A stretch of DNA of 57,363 bases from a virus. The translations under genes were made by a program, and so were the position numbers. The stretch covers positions 1 through 57,363 of the IMG/VR virus record IMGVR_UViG_3300049217_000061. One strand, written 5' to 3'. The notes beneath the pieces were generated by a model. That model searched no databases. It was not told the DNA's origin and saw only the letters and a list, made by a program, of their open reading frames with translations. Below are positions 6,744 through 15,585 of this stretch, piece by piece; within the stretch, counting starts at the first letter, position 1; each line of letters opens with the position of its first letter.

Positions 6744-8963
6744 ATGGCCTCGTCATCGTTCGCCGACTCCCGCGCCTCCTGGGACACCCCCGACCGCGCC
6801 CGCTCGTGGCAAGTTCCCGACTACCTGACCGCCACCCCGAAGGAAGTGACGGTCTGGGCGATGCAGCAGGTGGACGACGGGAGGGAGTTTTTCGAGAAGA
6901 GTCCGGGGTACGAGCAACTGGAAGAGAGCGTAAGGCTGCTGTCAGGCGCGCCCGATAGCAAGTTGCAAGCCAAGCAGAAGGACGGCAAGTACTCGAAACT
7001 CTACACCTCCCGGCTCAAGCGCAACCTGCGCGAGCAGATCGCCTCCCTCTCCGATATCCGCTTCGTTCCCGGCTACAAGTCCGACAACCTCTCTATGCAG
7101 AAGCAGGAGGCGACGCTCAACAAGTACGCCTCCTTCTGGTACGTGGACCGGTTCATCGACATCTCCATCAAAAAGGGCGTGCAGTGGATGGCGATCACCC
7201 CCTGCGCCTGGCTGGAGATCAAGTACCACCAGATACCGGGTGAACGCGATAAACGCGAGATCGAGGTGGACGGCCTCAGCGCGTTCGATGTCGTCATGTC
7301 AGGCGTGCCAGAGAACGGCGACCACCAGCGCGCCTACACCGTGACGATCATCAAGGACCTTCCGATCTTCCTGGCGCACGCCATCTGGCCGGAACACCAG
7401 TCCCTCCTCAAGCCGGATAGGGAGACCCCCAAAGGCTGGTTCGAGAAGATGCGCGACAAGACCCGCGCCATCATCGCCGACATCTTCACCGTCCCCTCGA
7501 ACATTCCCTCCACCGCCAAGAACCCCACCGTTCGTCTCTACTACCAGTACGTGCTCGACCTCTCCGTCAACGAGTCCGGTAAAGAAGTGAAGATGGGGTA
7601 CGTGAAGAAGCGGAAGAAGGTGGTCGAGAACGGGCAGGTGATCGACCGCGAGGTGGAGATCGAGACCCCCTGGTGCTACAAGGTGCCGTACGTCGGGCAG
7701 ATGGTCCCCTCCGGCTACGACCAGGCGGGCCAGACCACCTACCGGGTGGCGCAGGTGGAGGACTGCCGCCTCTTCCCCGGCCGGCGGCTTATCGTGTTTA
7801 ACGAGTTGAAAGATAGGATCTACGACGGCCCCATGTGGGACTGGCACGGGAAGGTGCCACTGGTCAAGCTGTGCGGCGACCCGTGGCCCTTCGGGGATTT
7901 CTCGATGGTGCACGACGCCGCGCCGATCCAGGTGACGATCAACGAGCTGGAGAGGATGGCCCACCAGACCGCGCGCAACCGCTACAACCCCTCCATGCTA
8001 TACAACTACCGGGCGGTCGATCGCAACAAGGCGAAGGTGTTCCGCACCGACGTGACCGGCCAGCGCCTCGGCTACAACGGGGCCGAGGGGACCGGCGACA
8101 ACATCATGCGCCCCGCGCTCCCCAAGGAGTTCTACGGGATCGAGGAGTGGTATATGAAGTTCCTCGACACCTACCTCCCGCAGAACATGGATAACCAGAT
8201 GGGGGTGAAGCAGGTGCAGGGGCTGGCGCAGATGAAGGCGACCATCAAGGACGACAGCCTCCAGTCGGCCCTCGAAAACACCGGCCCCATCGTGAAGTCG
8301 ATCGCGCGCGACATGGAGCGGGCGATGCGGGACCTGGCCGAGATGTTCAAGTTCCTGGTCATCCAGTACAAGCGCACGCCCGCCCTGCTCGCCGTACTGG
8401 GGGCGGACGGGGTGAGCGCCGAGAACTTCGACTATCAACCCGGTAACTTGATTCCCTCGCACCTGCCCGGCGAGAACAAGGACAAGCCGAGCATCCACTC
8501 GGACCGGGAGCGCGCCAAGTGGCTCGCCGATCACATTCCGTTCTTCATCGCGCCCAACACCTTGCACGAGATCGTGCAGATGAGCCAGAAGATGATCTAC
8601 CTGCAACTCTGGCGCTCGCCCAACCAGTTCCCGATCGACCCGTGGACCATTGCCGAGGTACTCAGGCTGGGTAACTTTGGCCCCATGCCCGAGGGCGCGA
8701 ACAACATGCTGGAAAGGTTTATGAAGTGGCAGGAGATGCAGCTAAGGTTCAAGATGAAAATGGCGGCCGAGGCGAAGATCCTCGCGCGGGAACTCGGCCT
8801 GGACGACCAGGGGATGGAAGGGGCAGGGGCAGGCGGGCAATCCGGTGGCACCCCAAAAGGCGGGGCTAGGGGACGCGGCGGGCGCGCTCCTAGCGGACAG
8901 GCGGCCCCGCAGATCGTACAGAAGGACGGAGGCGCGCGCTCCACAATTAAGGAGAGTGCCTAG
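6744..8963 (+). CDS. Portal protein
   Basis: 739 aa, in the size range of podovirus portals (P22 type about 725). It sits directly after terminase and before scaffold and coat. The N-terminal half has typical portal features (YTSRLKRNLREQIASLSDIR, then a beta-rich region with PWCYKVPYVG), and a helical stem/crown region (MERAMRDLAEMFKFLV) follows. The Gly/Ala-rich C-terminus (about 705-739) looks disordered. It would form the dodecameric DNA channel at one capsid vertex. The identification combines position, size and pattern. Confidence 0.88.
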   Translation: MASSSFADSRASWDTPDRARSWQVPDYLTATPKEVTVWAMQQVDDGREFFEKSPGYEQLEESVRLLSGAPDSKLQAKQKDGKYSKLYTSRLKRNLREQIASLSDIRFVPGYKSDNLSMQKQEATLNKYASFWYVDRFIDISIKKGVQWMAITPCAWLEIKYHQIPGERDKREIEVDGLSAFDVVMSGVPENGDHQRAYTVTIIKDLPIFLAHAIWPEHQSLLKPDRETPKGWFEKMRDKTRAIIADIFTVPSNIPSTAKNPTVRLYYQYVLDLSVNESGKEVKMGYVKKRKKVVENGQVIDREVEIETPWCYKVPYVGQMVPSGYDQAGQTTYRVAQVEDCRLFPGRRLIVFNELKDRIYDGPMWDWHGKVPLVKLCGDPWPFGDFSMVHDAAPIQVTINELERMAHQTARNRYNPSMLYNYRAVDRNKAKVFRTDVTGQRLGYNGAEGTGDNIMRPALPKEFYGIEEWYMKFLDTYLPQNMDNQMGVKQVQGLAQMKATIKDDSLQSALENTGPIVKSIARDMERAMRDLAEMFKFLVIQYKRTPALLAVLGADGVSAENFDYQPGNLIPSHLPGENKDKPSIHSDRERAKWLADHIPFFIAPNTLHEIVQMSQKMIYLQLWRSPNQFPIDPWTIAEVLRLGNFGPMPEGANNMLERFMKWQEMQLRFKMKMAAEAKILARELGLDDQGMEGAGAGGQSGGTPKGGARGRGGRAPSGQAAPQIVQKDGGARSTIKESA

Positions 8964-9325
8964 TGGATGAGCTGGAGCCGGTAACTGACAACGTGGAGCC
9001 GGATGTGTTCGTGGATCGCGTCTCCCGTGTCCCCGTCCCGGACCTCTCCTTCCGCCACGACGACCCCGCTTCCCTTTACGCCCGCCGCCTCACCCAACTG
9101 GAGATCACCGTCATCGACATGCTCGCATCCGGGTACACGTTTCGGGAGATCGCCTCCCGCAGAAGGATTCGCCAGTACCGGGTGCGCGACATCGTGAGAA
9201 GCGTGTGCCGGAAACTCGATATGCGCTCACGGTACGCGCTCCTGTGCGCGTGGGAGTGGCCCATCTTCCACCTCGGAATGCATGCGTTGAAACTCACCTC
9301 CTACCTGACAAAACCACGCGGGTAA
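8963..9325 (+). CDS. LuxR/GerE-type helix-turn-helix protein in the head module
   Basis: 120 aa from a GTG that shares one base with the portal stop (TAGTG). Residues 40-96 fit a LuxR C-terminal domain: LTQLEITVIDMLASGYTFRE, IASRRRI for helices 2-3, VRDIVRSVCRKLDM for the recognition region, and RSRYALL. There is no receiver or ligand-binding domain. It may be a late-gene regulator encoded among virion genes, or a domain co-opted for another purpose. GGTAACT occurs in its first codons and again at its stop. Confidence 0.75.
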   Translation: MDELEPVTDNVEPDVFVDRVSRVPVPDLSFRHDDPASLYARRLTQLEITVIDMLASGYTFREIASRRRIRQYRVRDIVRSVCRKLDMRSRYALLCAWEWPIFHLGMHALKLTSYLTKPRG

Positions 9326-9343
9326 CTTGGCAGCCGGTAGCTC

Positions 9344-9372
9344 CTCCTGTATTCCTCCTCACAGGAAAGGAG
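9344..9372 (+). promoter_or_regulatory. Hairpin that would hide the ribosome-binding site of the 27-aa gene
   Basis: CTCCT (9344-9348) pairs with AGGAG (9368-9372) and TTCCT (9352-9356) with AGGAA (9363-9367), leaving a GTA bulge and a CCTCAC loop. The stem covers the near-perfect AAGGAGG that serves the ATG at 9380. In addition, 9357-9366 is perfectly complementary to 9513-9522, downstream of the gene, so an alternative long-range pairing could free the site. Confidence 0.5.
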
Positions 9373-9379
9373 GTGTGCC

Positions 9380-9463
9380 ATGCGTAACGATCCCGTTCTC
9401 GGTTTCGGTCCTGTCGCTTTCAAGCACAAGGGCAAAAAGTCGCGCAAGCGCGCGCGAAAATAA
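9380..9463 (+). CDS. 27-aa basic peptide
   Basis: MRNDPVLGFGPVAFKHKGKK then SRKRARK. The ribosome site AAAGGAGGTG is the strongest on this strand, which argues for real translation despite the size. The C-terminal half is almost all Lys/Arg. It could be a DNA- or RNA-neutralising virion peptide or a small assembly factor; both are inference. Confidence 0.6.
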   Translation: MRNDPVLGFGPVAFKHKGKKSRKRARK

Positions 9464-9623
9464 CCCGTTCCTCACACCGGAAAACGAGTTGCCTCAGAGA
9501 TGGGTGTAACTCTCCTGTGAGGGATAAACCGGAGAGGGGCGGGTTGACCCGGAGCCAAATCGGTAACTGGCCTACCCACCCTCCTTCTTACTGCAATCAT
9601 TCCTGACTTATTGAGGTGAGCGT
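9464..9623. other. 160-nt intergenic stretch with complementary segment
   Basis: No gene seen. It holds TCCTGTGAGG (9513-9522), complementary to the hairpin loop region before the 27-aa gene, and a GGTAACT at 9562. The nearby AGAGGGGCGGGTTGACCC contains a TTGACC without a clear -10. Confidence 0.4.
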
Positions 9624-9755
9624 ATGGCATGCAAAGGCGGTTACAACCGAGCCGGGCACCCCGAAGCTGGTGGCATGAAGCCGGTGATGTCGAACATGAA
9701 AAAGGGCAAGGGGAGCAAGGCCGGCAAGGGCGGCATGAAGAAGATGGGGAAGTAG
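9624..9755 (+). CDS. 43-aa Gly/Lys/Met-rich peptide
   Basis: The sequence reads MACKGGYNRAGHPEAGGMKP and continues with KKGKGSKAGKGGMKKMGK. GAGGTGAG stands 6 nt before the ATG. The Gly-Lys-Met repeats resemble small basic proteins found next to portal and scaffold genes in several podovirus-like genomes. Function unknown; a DNA-binding or minor virion role is inferred from its charge. Confidence 0.65.
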   Translation: MACKGGYNRAGHPEAGGMKPVMSNMKKGKGSKAGKGGMKKMGK

Positions 9756-9767
9756 CAGGCGATCCCG

Positions 9768-10067
9768 ATGGCGGCGATGGCAACCAGTCCAGCAGGAGCA
9801 GGCGCAGGCGGGCAAGCGGGAGGCGGTCCGGGAGCCGGATCGGGTGCCGCGCCCGGCCAACAGGCAGCAGGCCCGGACGGCCAGCAGGTCGGACAGGTGA
9901 TGGACAAGTTCCGGCCCTTAGCCGAGTCGATTCGGCAACTGGGGACGCAGTTCCCCGAGGGGCAAGAAGAAGCGGTAGCGATTATGAAGGCGCTGCAATC
10001 GTGGATGGCGAAGGTGGCCGGGAACCCGCAGCGTACGCCCGAGGCGCAAGCGCCACCGAACGCGTGA
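9768..10067 (+). CDS. Gly/Ala-rich hypothetical protein with helical C-terminus
   Basis: 99 aa. Residues 1-42 are low-complexity Gly/Ala/Gln; residues 43-85 form one amphipathic helix pair (VMDKFRPLAESIRQLGTQFP...AVAIMKALQSWMAKV). It lies immediately before the scaffold gene. An alternative start three codons later is equally possible. Probably an assembly or minor head protein. Confidence 0.6.
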   Translation: MAAMATSPAGAGAGGQAGGGPGAGSGAAPGQQAAGPDGQQVGQVMDKFRPLAESIRQLGTQFPEGQEEAVAIMKALQSWMAKVAGNPQRTPEAQAPPNA

Positions 10068-10083
10068 TTAAGGAGATAGCGAT

Positions 10084-10860
10084 ATGCCGAAACTCAACTT
10101 CACTGAGATGATCGACAAAGCCGCCGGCCTCACTGACGAGCAGAAAAAGATTGCGCGGGAAGTGTTCGGCATCGAGAGCCTGACCACCGCGATCGAGGAA
10201 CAGTCCCTCCACGTGGCGAACGAGACGTTCAGGGCGGAGAAGGCCACCCTGCAAGCGAACTGGGACAAGGCGAACTCCGAGTACCTCGCCATGCAGGACC
10301 AGGTGGCGAACGGGGACGCGACCCGCGTCGAACTCGCGCAAGCGAAGAAGGACCTCGCCGAAGCGACCGAGAAACTTAAGACCGCCAACCCCGGCGTGGA
10401 CATCGACAAACTGACCGCCGACATCACGAAGGTGGTCATGGACAAGGCCGGCACCCTGGAACTCGGCCGTGGCGCGATCGAACTCGACGCCATCGAGTGC
10501 GTGGCCGCCCACCGCGAACTCTTCGGCCAGGGGATCTCGGCCCGCCAACTCGTACAGGACGCGCTCGCCGCCAAGAAGCCGGTAACCGCGTACTGGGAGG
10601 AGCATTACAAGGTGGCGGACAAGCGGACCGAGCTATCGAAGGCTGCCCACGACAAGGAAATGAAGGACGCCGACGAGGCCGGGTACAAGCGCGCCCTCGC
10701 CGAGCGCGAGCACCCCGGCACCCGTCCGCTCGCCCCCAGCAAGGACCCGTTCTGGGTGCCGAAACCCTCCACCACGGAAGCGATGCAGCCGTGGGAGAGC
10801 GAGGGCCGGCCCGCCGAGGAAGAGGCGCTACTGGGCGAGCTGATGCAGGCGAGAGGGTAA
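10084..10860 (+). CDS. Capsid scaffolding protein
   Basis: 258 aa, highly charged and predicted almost wholly helical with a coiled-coil core (about residues 40-105, e.g. RVELAQAKKDLAEATEKLKT). It directly precedes the coat gene, the classic position and composition for a scaffold. The Pro-rich C-terminal part (about 205-258) with acidic end could be the coat-binding region. Clear AAGGAGATAGCGAT precedes the ATG. Confidence 0.8.
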   Translation: MPKLNFTEMIDKAAGLTDEQKKIAREVFGIESLTTAIEEQSLHVANETFRAEKATLQANWDKANSEYLAMQDQVANGDATRVELAQAKKDLAEATEKLKTANPGVDIDKLTADITKVVMDKAGTLELGRGAIELDAIECVAAHRELFGQGISARQLVQDALAAKKPVTAYWEEHYKVADKRTELSKAAHDKEMKDADEAGYKRALAEREHPGTRPLAPSKDPFWVPKPSTTEAMQPWESEGRPAEEEALLGELMQARG

Positions 10861-10924
10861 CGGAGAAAGTTAGCGATAGGTAGCTGTAGCTGTAGCGGTA
10901 ACTCAATTTTAATAGGAGGGCCGT

Positions 10925-12127
10925 ATGCCCGCAACGAATCCGTTATTTGATGAGGTAAGCGCGTCAACCATCGAGAACTACTCGAAAGGTCGGGTGGCGC
11001 GCACCCTGTTCACGGCGACCCCGTGGCTGCGCGTCCTCCGCTCCAACAAGAAAATCTACCGCCCCTGGCAGGGTGGGTCGTATCACAAGGCCCCGTTCGA
11101 CCTGCAACCTGTGCCCTCCGGTGCCTACTCGCCGGGCACCGACACGTTCACGCTTCAGCAGTTGCAGACTCAGGACGCCATGATGTTCTCGCCCAAGTTC
11201 TACAACGCCGAGATCGTGATCCTCGCCACCTACACCGACGTGTACAACCGCGAGCCATACCAGATCGTGGACATCCTGAAAGAGAAGTACGGCAACGGGT
11301 CGAACTCCCTCGACTCCAAGGTGGCCGCCGACATTTACAACCACGGGCAGACCAACCAGACCAACGTGGCCTCGAACCGCATCAAGAACTTGAACGGGTT
11401 CCTCGAAGCCCTCAGCGACGGCCTGACCCCCGGCTGGACCGGGGACGTGTTCTCCACCTACGGGAACCAACTCCGCAACGGCCCCCTCACCGGCACCGTC
11501 CTCAACTCCGTCCCCTACTGGGGCGGCAACTCGGACGGGTCGGCCGGCGTCATCTCGAACCAGATCCTTAACCGCATCTACAACCGCTGCAAGCAGGGGA
11601 AGGGCGAGGGCGAGGTGCTGGGCGGCAAGCCGGACTACGGCCTATGCTCGGACTTCCTCTACGGGGCGATCTCGGACCGCGTGTTTGCCATGCAGGTAGT
11701 CGATGCCGAGATCCGCGAGCCGCGAATCGGGATGGTCGGGCTGAAGTTTAACAACGCGGTTATCTTCCCCGACTCCTACTCCCCCGGCTCGCAGAACGCG
11801 CTCTACATCCAGGACCAGACCGTGCTGCCGTCGATCACGACTGCCTCGGCCGGGTTCGCCGTCCCCGCGACCGGGACCGCGTCCTCGCAAAACCTGTCCA
11901 ACTTCCCGGCGAACGGCACCACCGTGTTCCCTGGGGAAGTGTTCTGGTGGCTGCGCGCCGACACGTGGCGGTTCTCGTACCCGCGCACTGGGCGCTACAG
12001 TTTCCGGCCGCGTGGCTTGCAGGAAGCGTTCGACGGGGACATCCTCGCCGACATTATCCGGGCAGCGATTGTGATGTACTGCCTGGTGCCGTCAAGCAAT
12101 CAGCAGACCTTCGGGTATGCAGGCTAA
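10925..12127 (+). CDS. Major capsid protein
   Basis: 400 aa, preceded by AGGAGG. Position after scaffold, size, and the C-terminal beta-rich domain with aromatic motifs (FWWLRADTWRFSYPRTGRYS, FRPRGLQEAFDGDILADIIRA) fit an HK97-fold coat of the P22/podovirus type. The insertion-like region at about 155-235 is Gly/Asn-rich. The family call is from position and pattern, not from a database hit. Confidence 0.88.
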   Translation: MPATNPLFDEVSASTIENYSKGRVARTLFTATPWLRVLRSNKKIYRPWQGGSYHKAPFDLQPVPSGAYSPGTDTFTLQQLQTQDAMMFSPKFYNAEIVILATYTDVYNREPYQIVDILKEKYGNGSNSLDSKVAADIYNHGQTNQTNVASNRIKNLNGFLEALSDGLTPGWTGDVFSTYGNQLRNGPLTGTVLNSVPYWGGNSDGSAGVISNQILNRIYNRCKQGKGEGEVLGGKPDYGLCSDFLYGAISDRVFAMQVVDAEIREPRIGMVGLKFNNAVIFPDSYSPGSQNALYIQDQTVLPSITTASAGFAVPATGTASSQNLSNFPANGTTVFPGEVFWWLRADTWRFSYPRTGRYSFRPRGLQEAFDGDILADIIRAAIVMYCLVPSSNQQTFGYAG

Positions 12128-12188
12128 GCGATCGAGTAACTGAGGCGGTAACTGAGGTTGCCGCCTCCTGACTATACAGGGAGGCAAT

Positions 12189-12866
12189 ATGCCGCGTAAT
12201 TTTACCGACAAGTCCGGCTGGAACTCGGCCACGACTAAGCTGAACGCCACTTCGGTCCCCATCGCGGGCGAGACCAACTCCCTGTTCCAGAACCTCGGCC
12301 TCCCCTGCCCGCCCGCTTATGGCTCGCAGGATGACGTGGGTAAGCGGTTTCTGTTGACCGAGAGCGATCTAGTCCCGCTGGCCTCGTCTCAATTCCTGCT
12401 CGCCTCGGGCGCGGCCATGTTCGGTTGCATCGTGCAACTCGTCCTACTTGACTCCGGCGCGACCGCCGCCAACGTGGCCCCCGGACTCGCGGCCTTTATC
12501 CTCAACACCGCCACCGGCGGGGCCGCCGGCTCGGGCGCGCTCGCCTACTCCGTCACCGATGAATCGCACACGGTAGCCTTGTCCCACTTGTGCGGCACGT
12601 TCCTCTTCGCGGCCACGCCGGGGCAGTACACCTATATCGCAATCGGAGGCAAGATCCCGGTGCAGTACCGGGCGGCCGTCACCGCGAACACCCAGGGCGG
12701 CGCGATCATCGTGCAGGGCGCGGGCACCGGCGTGTTCGACTGTCCGGCCCAGGGCGGCGCTCCCACCTTCGGGCAGTGGGGCCAGATCATCGGCAATGCG
12801 ATCTCGCAGCCGGCCAACGGGGCGATCGGGACCGTGTTCACCAAGTACCTGTTGGGGCGGTACTAA
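12189..12866 (+). CDS. Probable capsid decoration or head-fibre protein
   Basis: 225 aa, right after the coat gene, with AGGGAGGC before the ATG. Almost entirely beta-strand, with Gly/Ala/Thr-rich loops (ATGGAAGSGALAYSV, VTANTQGGAIIVQGAGTG). No named domain, but this position and composition are usual for coat-stabilising or head-decoration proteins. Confidence 0.65.
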   Translation: MPRNFTDKSGWNSATTKLNATSVPIAGETNSLFQNLGLPCPPAYGSQDDVGKRFLLTESDLVPLASSQFLLASGAAMFGCIVQLVLLDSGATAANVAPGLAAFILNTATGGAAGSGALAYSVTDESHTVALSHLCGTFLFAATPGQYTYIAIGGKIPVQYRAAVTANTQGGAIIVQGAGTGVFDCPAQGGAPTFGQWGQIIGNAISQPANGAIGTVFTKYLLGRY

Positions 12867-12916
12867 GGCGAGAGCTGCGAGCTGATAACTGAGAGCTGAG
12901 AGGAAGGCGGTAACTT

Positions 12917-13255
12917 ATGGCGTTCCAGACCGTGCAGGAGATATTAGTTCAGCCTCAGTCCATCGGGGAGGTGTTCGTCGCCTGCCGCCCAATTCCCGGC
13001 CCCCTTTCCTACCTCGGGGGCGCGGGCAACGGGCAGACCATCTCGGCCCAGGCGTTCGCGCTTCTCACCGTACGCTACGCTACCCAGGAGGACATGGACC
13101 AGACCGAGACCTACTACGTGCGCGTGATCCAGACTGGAACGGGCGCAACCAAAACCTTCCGCGTGCGCTGGTACGTGCTGGCGACCAACGCGGAGGTGGC
13201 GAACGGGACTGACCTGCACCTGAGTTCGATTCGGTATCTGGTGATCGGAAACTAG
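12917..13255 (+). CDS. Small beta-rich virion protein
   Basis: 112 aa after GGCGGTAACTTATG. Beta-rich with a jelly-roll-like or immunoglobulin-like rhythm (TYYVRVIQTGTGATKTFRVR). Last gene before a terminator, so it closes the head transcription unit. Likely a minor head or tail protein. Confidence 0.6.
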   Translation: MAFQTVQEILVQPQSIGEVFVACRPIPGPLSYLGGAGNGQTISAQAFALLTVRYATQEDMDQTETYYVRVIQTGTGATKTFRVRWYVLATNAEVANGTDLHLSSIRYLVIGN

Positions 13256-13293
13256 AAACCTCTTACGGCGGTAGCCCAATGGGGCAATGGGGC

Positions 13294-13324
13294 GGGGCGA
13301 TTAACGCTCTGCCCCTAGTTTTTT
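13294..13324 (+). terminator. Rho-independent terminator after the head genes
   Basis: GGGGC (13294-13298) pairs with GCCCC (13311-13315) around a 12-nt loop and is followed by TAG and six T (13319-13324). It lies in the only clear gap of the rightward virion block and separates the head genes from the tail genes. Confidence 0.75.
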
Positions 13325-13362
13325 AAAGCGGTAACTTATGGTGCAAAGAGGGAAACGGTAGG

Positions 13363-14331
13363 ATGTCCTGGCAAACTATGGCGACCGAACTAACCGGCCA
13401 GTGCCCCGTCGATTACCTGTTCGCCCGCACCCTCGTCAACCGCGCCTGGCTCAACGTGCAGCGCAAGTTCCTGTGGTCCTTCCTCTGGGGGAAGCGCGCC
13501 ATCCCGACCCCGAACCCCACCACCGCCGGTTCAGTCACCCTCGTGTCCGGCTCCCCGTTAGTCGTGGGCGACACCACCGCCAACGCGGCCTGGGTGGCGG
13601 TGCCCGGCGCGAATCCGATCACCACGCAACAATTCCGTATCGGCACCGGGACCATCTACAACATCGTGGCCTACAATCCGGGCACCGCCACCCTTACCCT
13701 CGACAATCCGTACGTGGACCCGCAAACCGGGGCCGGGATCAACTACATTATCTCGCAGTTTTACTTCTCCGCCCCCGTGGCCGACTTCCTGTGGTGGGAG
13801 TCCATCGTGGACCCGGTATCTGGGTACAGCATGCGCTGCACCTTGACCAACGAGGAGGTCGATAGGAAAGACCCGCAACGATTCCAGTCCGGGTGGCCCG
13901 TCGGCCCTATTCCCTACCTCGTCAATCCCAATTCCCTCTCCCCTTACTACGGGTGGCCTATGTACGAACTCTGGCCGCAACCCCTCAACCATTACACCTA
14001 CGTCGGCTCGTTCTTCCGTCGCGGCACCTTGTTCGTCAACGACACCGACACCGTGAACTCGATGTTAGGCGAGGACGTAGTGATCGCGCTCGCCAAGAAG
14101 TACGCCTACGAGTGGGCGATCGCCAACAAGGACCTCCCCGCTGCCGCCAAGAAGGGGTGGTCGTTCTTGCTCGGGTCCGCGAAGAAAGAGTACGATGGGC
14201 TACTCTCGGATTACATGATTAAAGACGAGGAGTTCAGCCACCGCCACGTGATAAACGCGCCCGAGGACGCCTACATCGAGGCGTTGCCGTGGATCAGCCA
14301 GCGGGAAGGGTTGGGATATTTCCCCGATTAA
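13363..14331 (+). CDS. Head-tail connector or tail adaptor-like protein
   Basis: 322 aa. The helical start (LFARTLVNRAWLNVQRKFLW), the central beta domain (GSVTLVSGSPLVVGDTTANA...FRIGTGTIYNIVAYNPGTAT) and the ELWPQPL segment followed by a helical end match the pattern of adaptor proteins that sit under the portal in many environmental podoviruses. The ATG follows AAACGGTAGG. A second protein with a similar helical start is encoded at 25162. Confidence 0.65.
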   Translation: MSWQTMATELTGQCPVDYLFARTLVNRAWLNVQRKFLWSFLWGKRAIPTPNPTTAGSVTLVSGSPLVVGDTTANAAWVAVPGANPITTQQFRIGTGTIYNIVAYNPGTATLTLDNPYVDPQTGAGINYIISQFYFSAPVADFLWWESIVDPVSGYSMRCTLTNEEVDRKDPQRFQSGWPVGPIPYLVNPNSLSPYYGWPMYELWPQPLNHYTYVGSFFRRGTLFVNDTDTVNSMLGEDVVIALAKKYAYEWAIANKDLPAAAKKGWSFLLGSAKKEYDGLLSDYMIKDEEFSHRHVINAPEDAYIEALPWISQREGLGYFPD

Positions 14332-14347
14332 CTAAAGGAGGTAACTC

Positions 14348-15562
14348 GTGAAGTTACGACACATACTCTGTACGGCGATCCTATTATCTGCCTCCCTGTT
14401 CTCGGCGGCCCAGAACCCGCTCCCCACGATCGCCATCCCGCAGATATTCACCGTGGCGGGGGTCGGGCAGCCGGTCCAGATCTACGGCTACCTCAACCAC
14501 CTGCTCGTGTTCTCGCCCTCGACCAACGTGGCGGTTACCGGCTGCCTGGTGCAGGTGGACACCGGCCCGACTGCGGCAGGCCCGTGGACGGCCGGCGGGG
14601 CGATCACCTCCGCCGCCTGCAACGCGGTGGTCGGGGCCGGGGGGAGCGTATCCGCCACCTCGGTCGCCGCCTCGTGGACCCGCGTGAACGTGACCACCCT
14701 TACCGGCGGCGTTCCGATTATCACCTACATCGCCACCGGCAACACGAGCGCCGGGACAGCCGGGGCGACCAACGCGACCATCGTCAACCCGGTGGACGGC
14801 TCCGGGTACGTGAACGTAGACTGCAAGACCGGGTGCGCGGGCGGCGCTACCACTCCCACGGACGCGTTCGCCAACCCCACCACCGCCGGCCTCCAGTTCG
14901 GCTTCAACGCTCTATTCAACGGCACCACCTGGGACCGCTGGCGCTCGATGGCGGCGGGGCAGAACGTCGCCTCCACTGGACTCGCCGGCAACTACTGCGG
15001 GTTCAACACCTCCCCGACCACGATCACCACCGGGAACTTCTCCCCCGTGCAGTGCGACAGTGTGGCGAACCTGCTGGTCAACCTCAAGACCGCCCTCCCG
15101 GCCGGCGCGAACATCATCGGCGCGGTCACCCAGTCCGGCCTCTTTAACGTGAACCAGGCAATCGGGGTGGCGGGGTTCGAGAAGGTGACGGACGGCGCGA
15201 ACACCGCAGCCGTGAAAGCCGCGTCCACTGCCGCTGCCGCCACTGACCCGGCCCTCGTAGTGGCGATCTCGCCGAACAACAACATTCCTACCCAGGTTGT
15301 CGGGTTCGGCGCCATCTTCGGCACCCAGCAGGCAGTTACCGCGTCAGCCGTAGCCCTTCCCTCAAACGCGGGCCACGGGTTCTGCGTGAAGGCGCTCCCC
15401 ACTAACGCGCTTACCATATACGTCGGGCAGTCCGGCATCACCACCGCGACCGGCTACCCTCTTGGACCGGGGGACTCGATCTGCTACCAGGTGACCAACT
15501 CGAACCTGATCTTCGTGATCTCAACTTCCACTGGGTCGTCGGTCGCGTTCAGCGGGGTGTAA
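14348..15562 (+). CDS. Secreted-type virion or tail-fibre protein
   Basis: 404 aa from a GTG after GGAGGTAACTC. Residues 1-21 are a textbook Sec signal (MKLRHILCTAILLSASLFSA, then AQ). The middle is Thr/Ala/Gly-rich beta; the C-terminus (GFCVKALPTNALTIYVGQSG...GDSICYQVTN) has the small beta-sandwich pattern common at the ends of phage structural proteins. A signal peptide on a virion gene is odd. Either the protein is exported and displayed, or its start was taken from a host secreted gene. Confidence 0.65.
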   Translation: MKLRHILCTAILLSASLFSAAQNPLPTIAIPQIFTVAGVGQPVQIYGYLNHLLVFSPSTNVAVTGCLVQVDTGPTAAGPWTAGGAITSAACNAVVGAGGSVSATSVAASWTRVNVTTLTGGVPIITYIATGNTSAGTAGATNATIVNPVDGSGYVNVDCKTGCAGGATTPTDAFANPTTAGLQFGFNALFNGTTWDRWRSMAAGQNVASTGLAGNYCGFNTSPTTITTGNFSPVQCDSVANLLVNLKTALPAGANIIGAVTQSGLFNVNQAIGVAGFEKVTDGANTAAVKAASTAAAATDPALVVAISPNNNIPTQVVGFGAIFGTQQAVTASAVALPSNAGHGFCVKALPTNALTIYVGQSGITTATGYPLGPGDSICYQVTNSNLIFVISTSTGSSVAFSGV

Positions 15563-15585
15563 AGGAATAATTCAGGAGATAGCTT

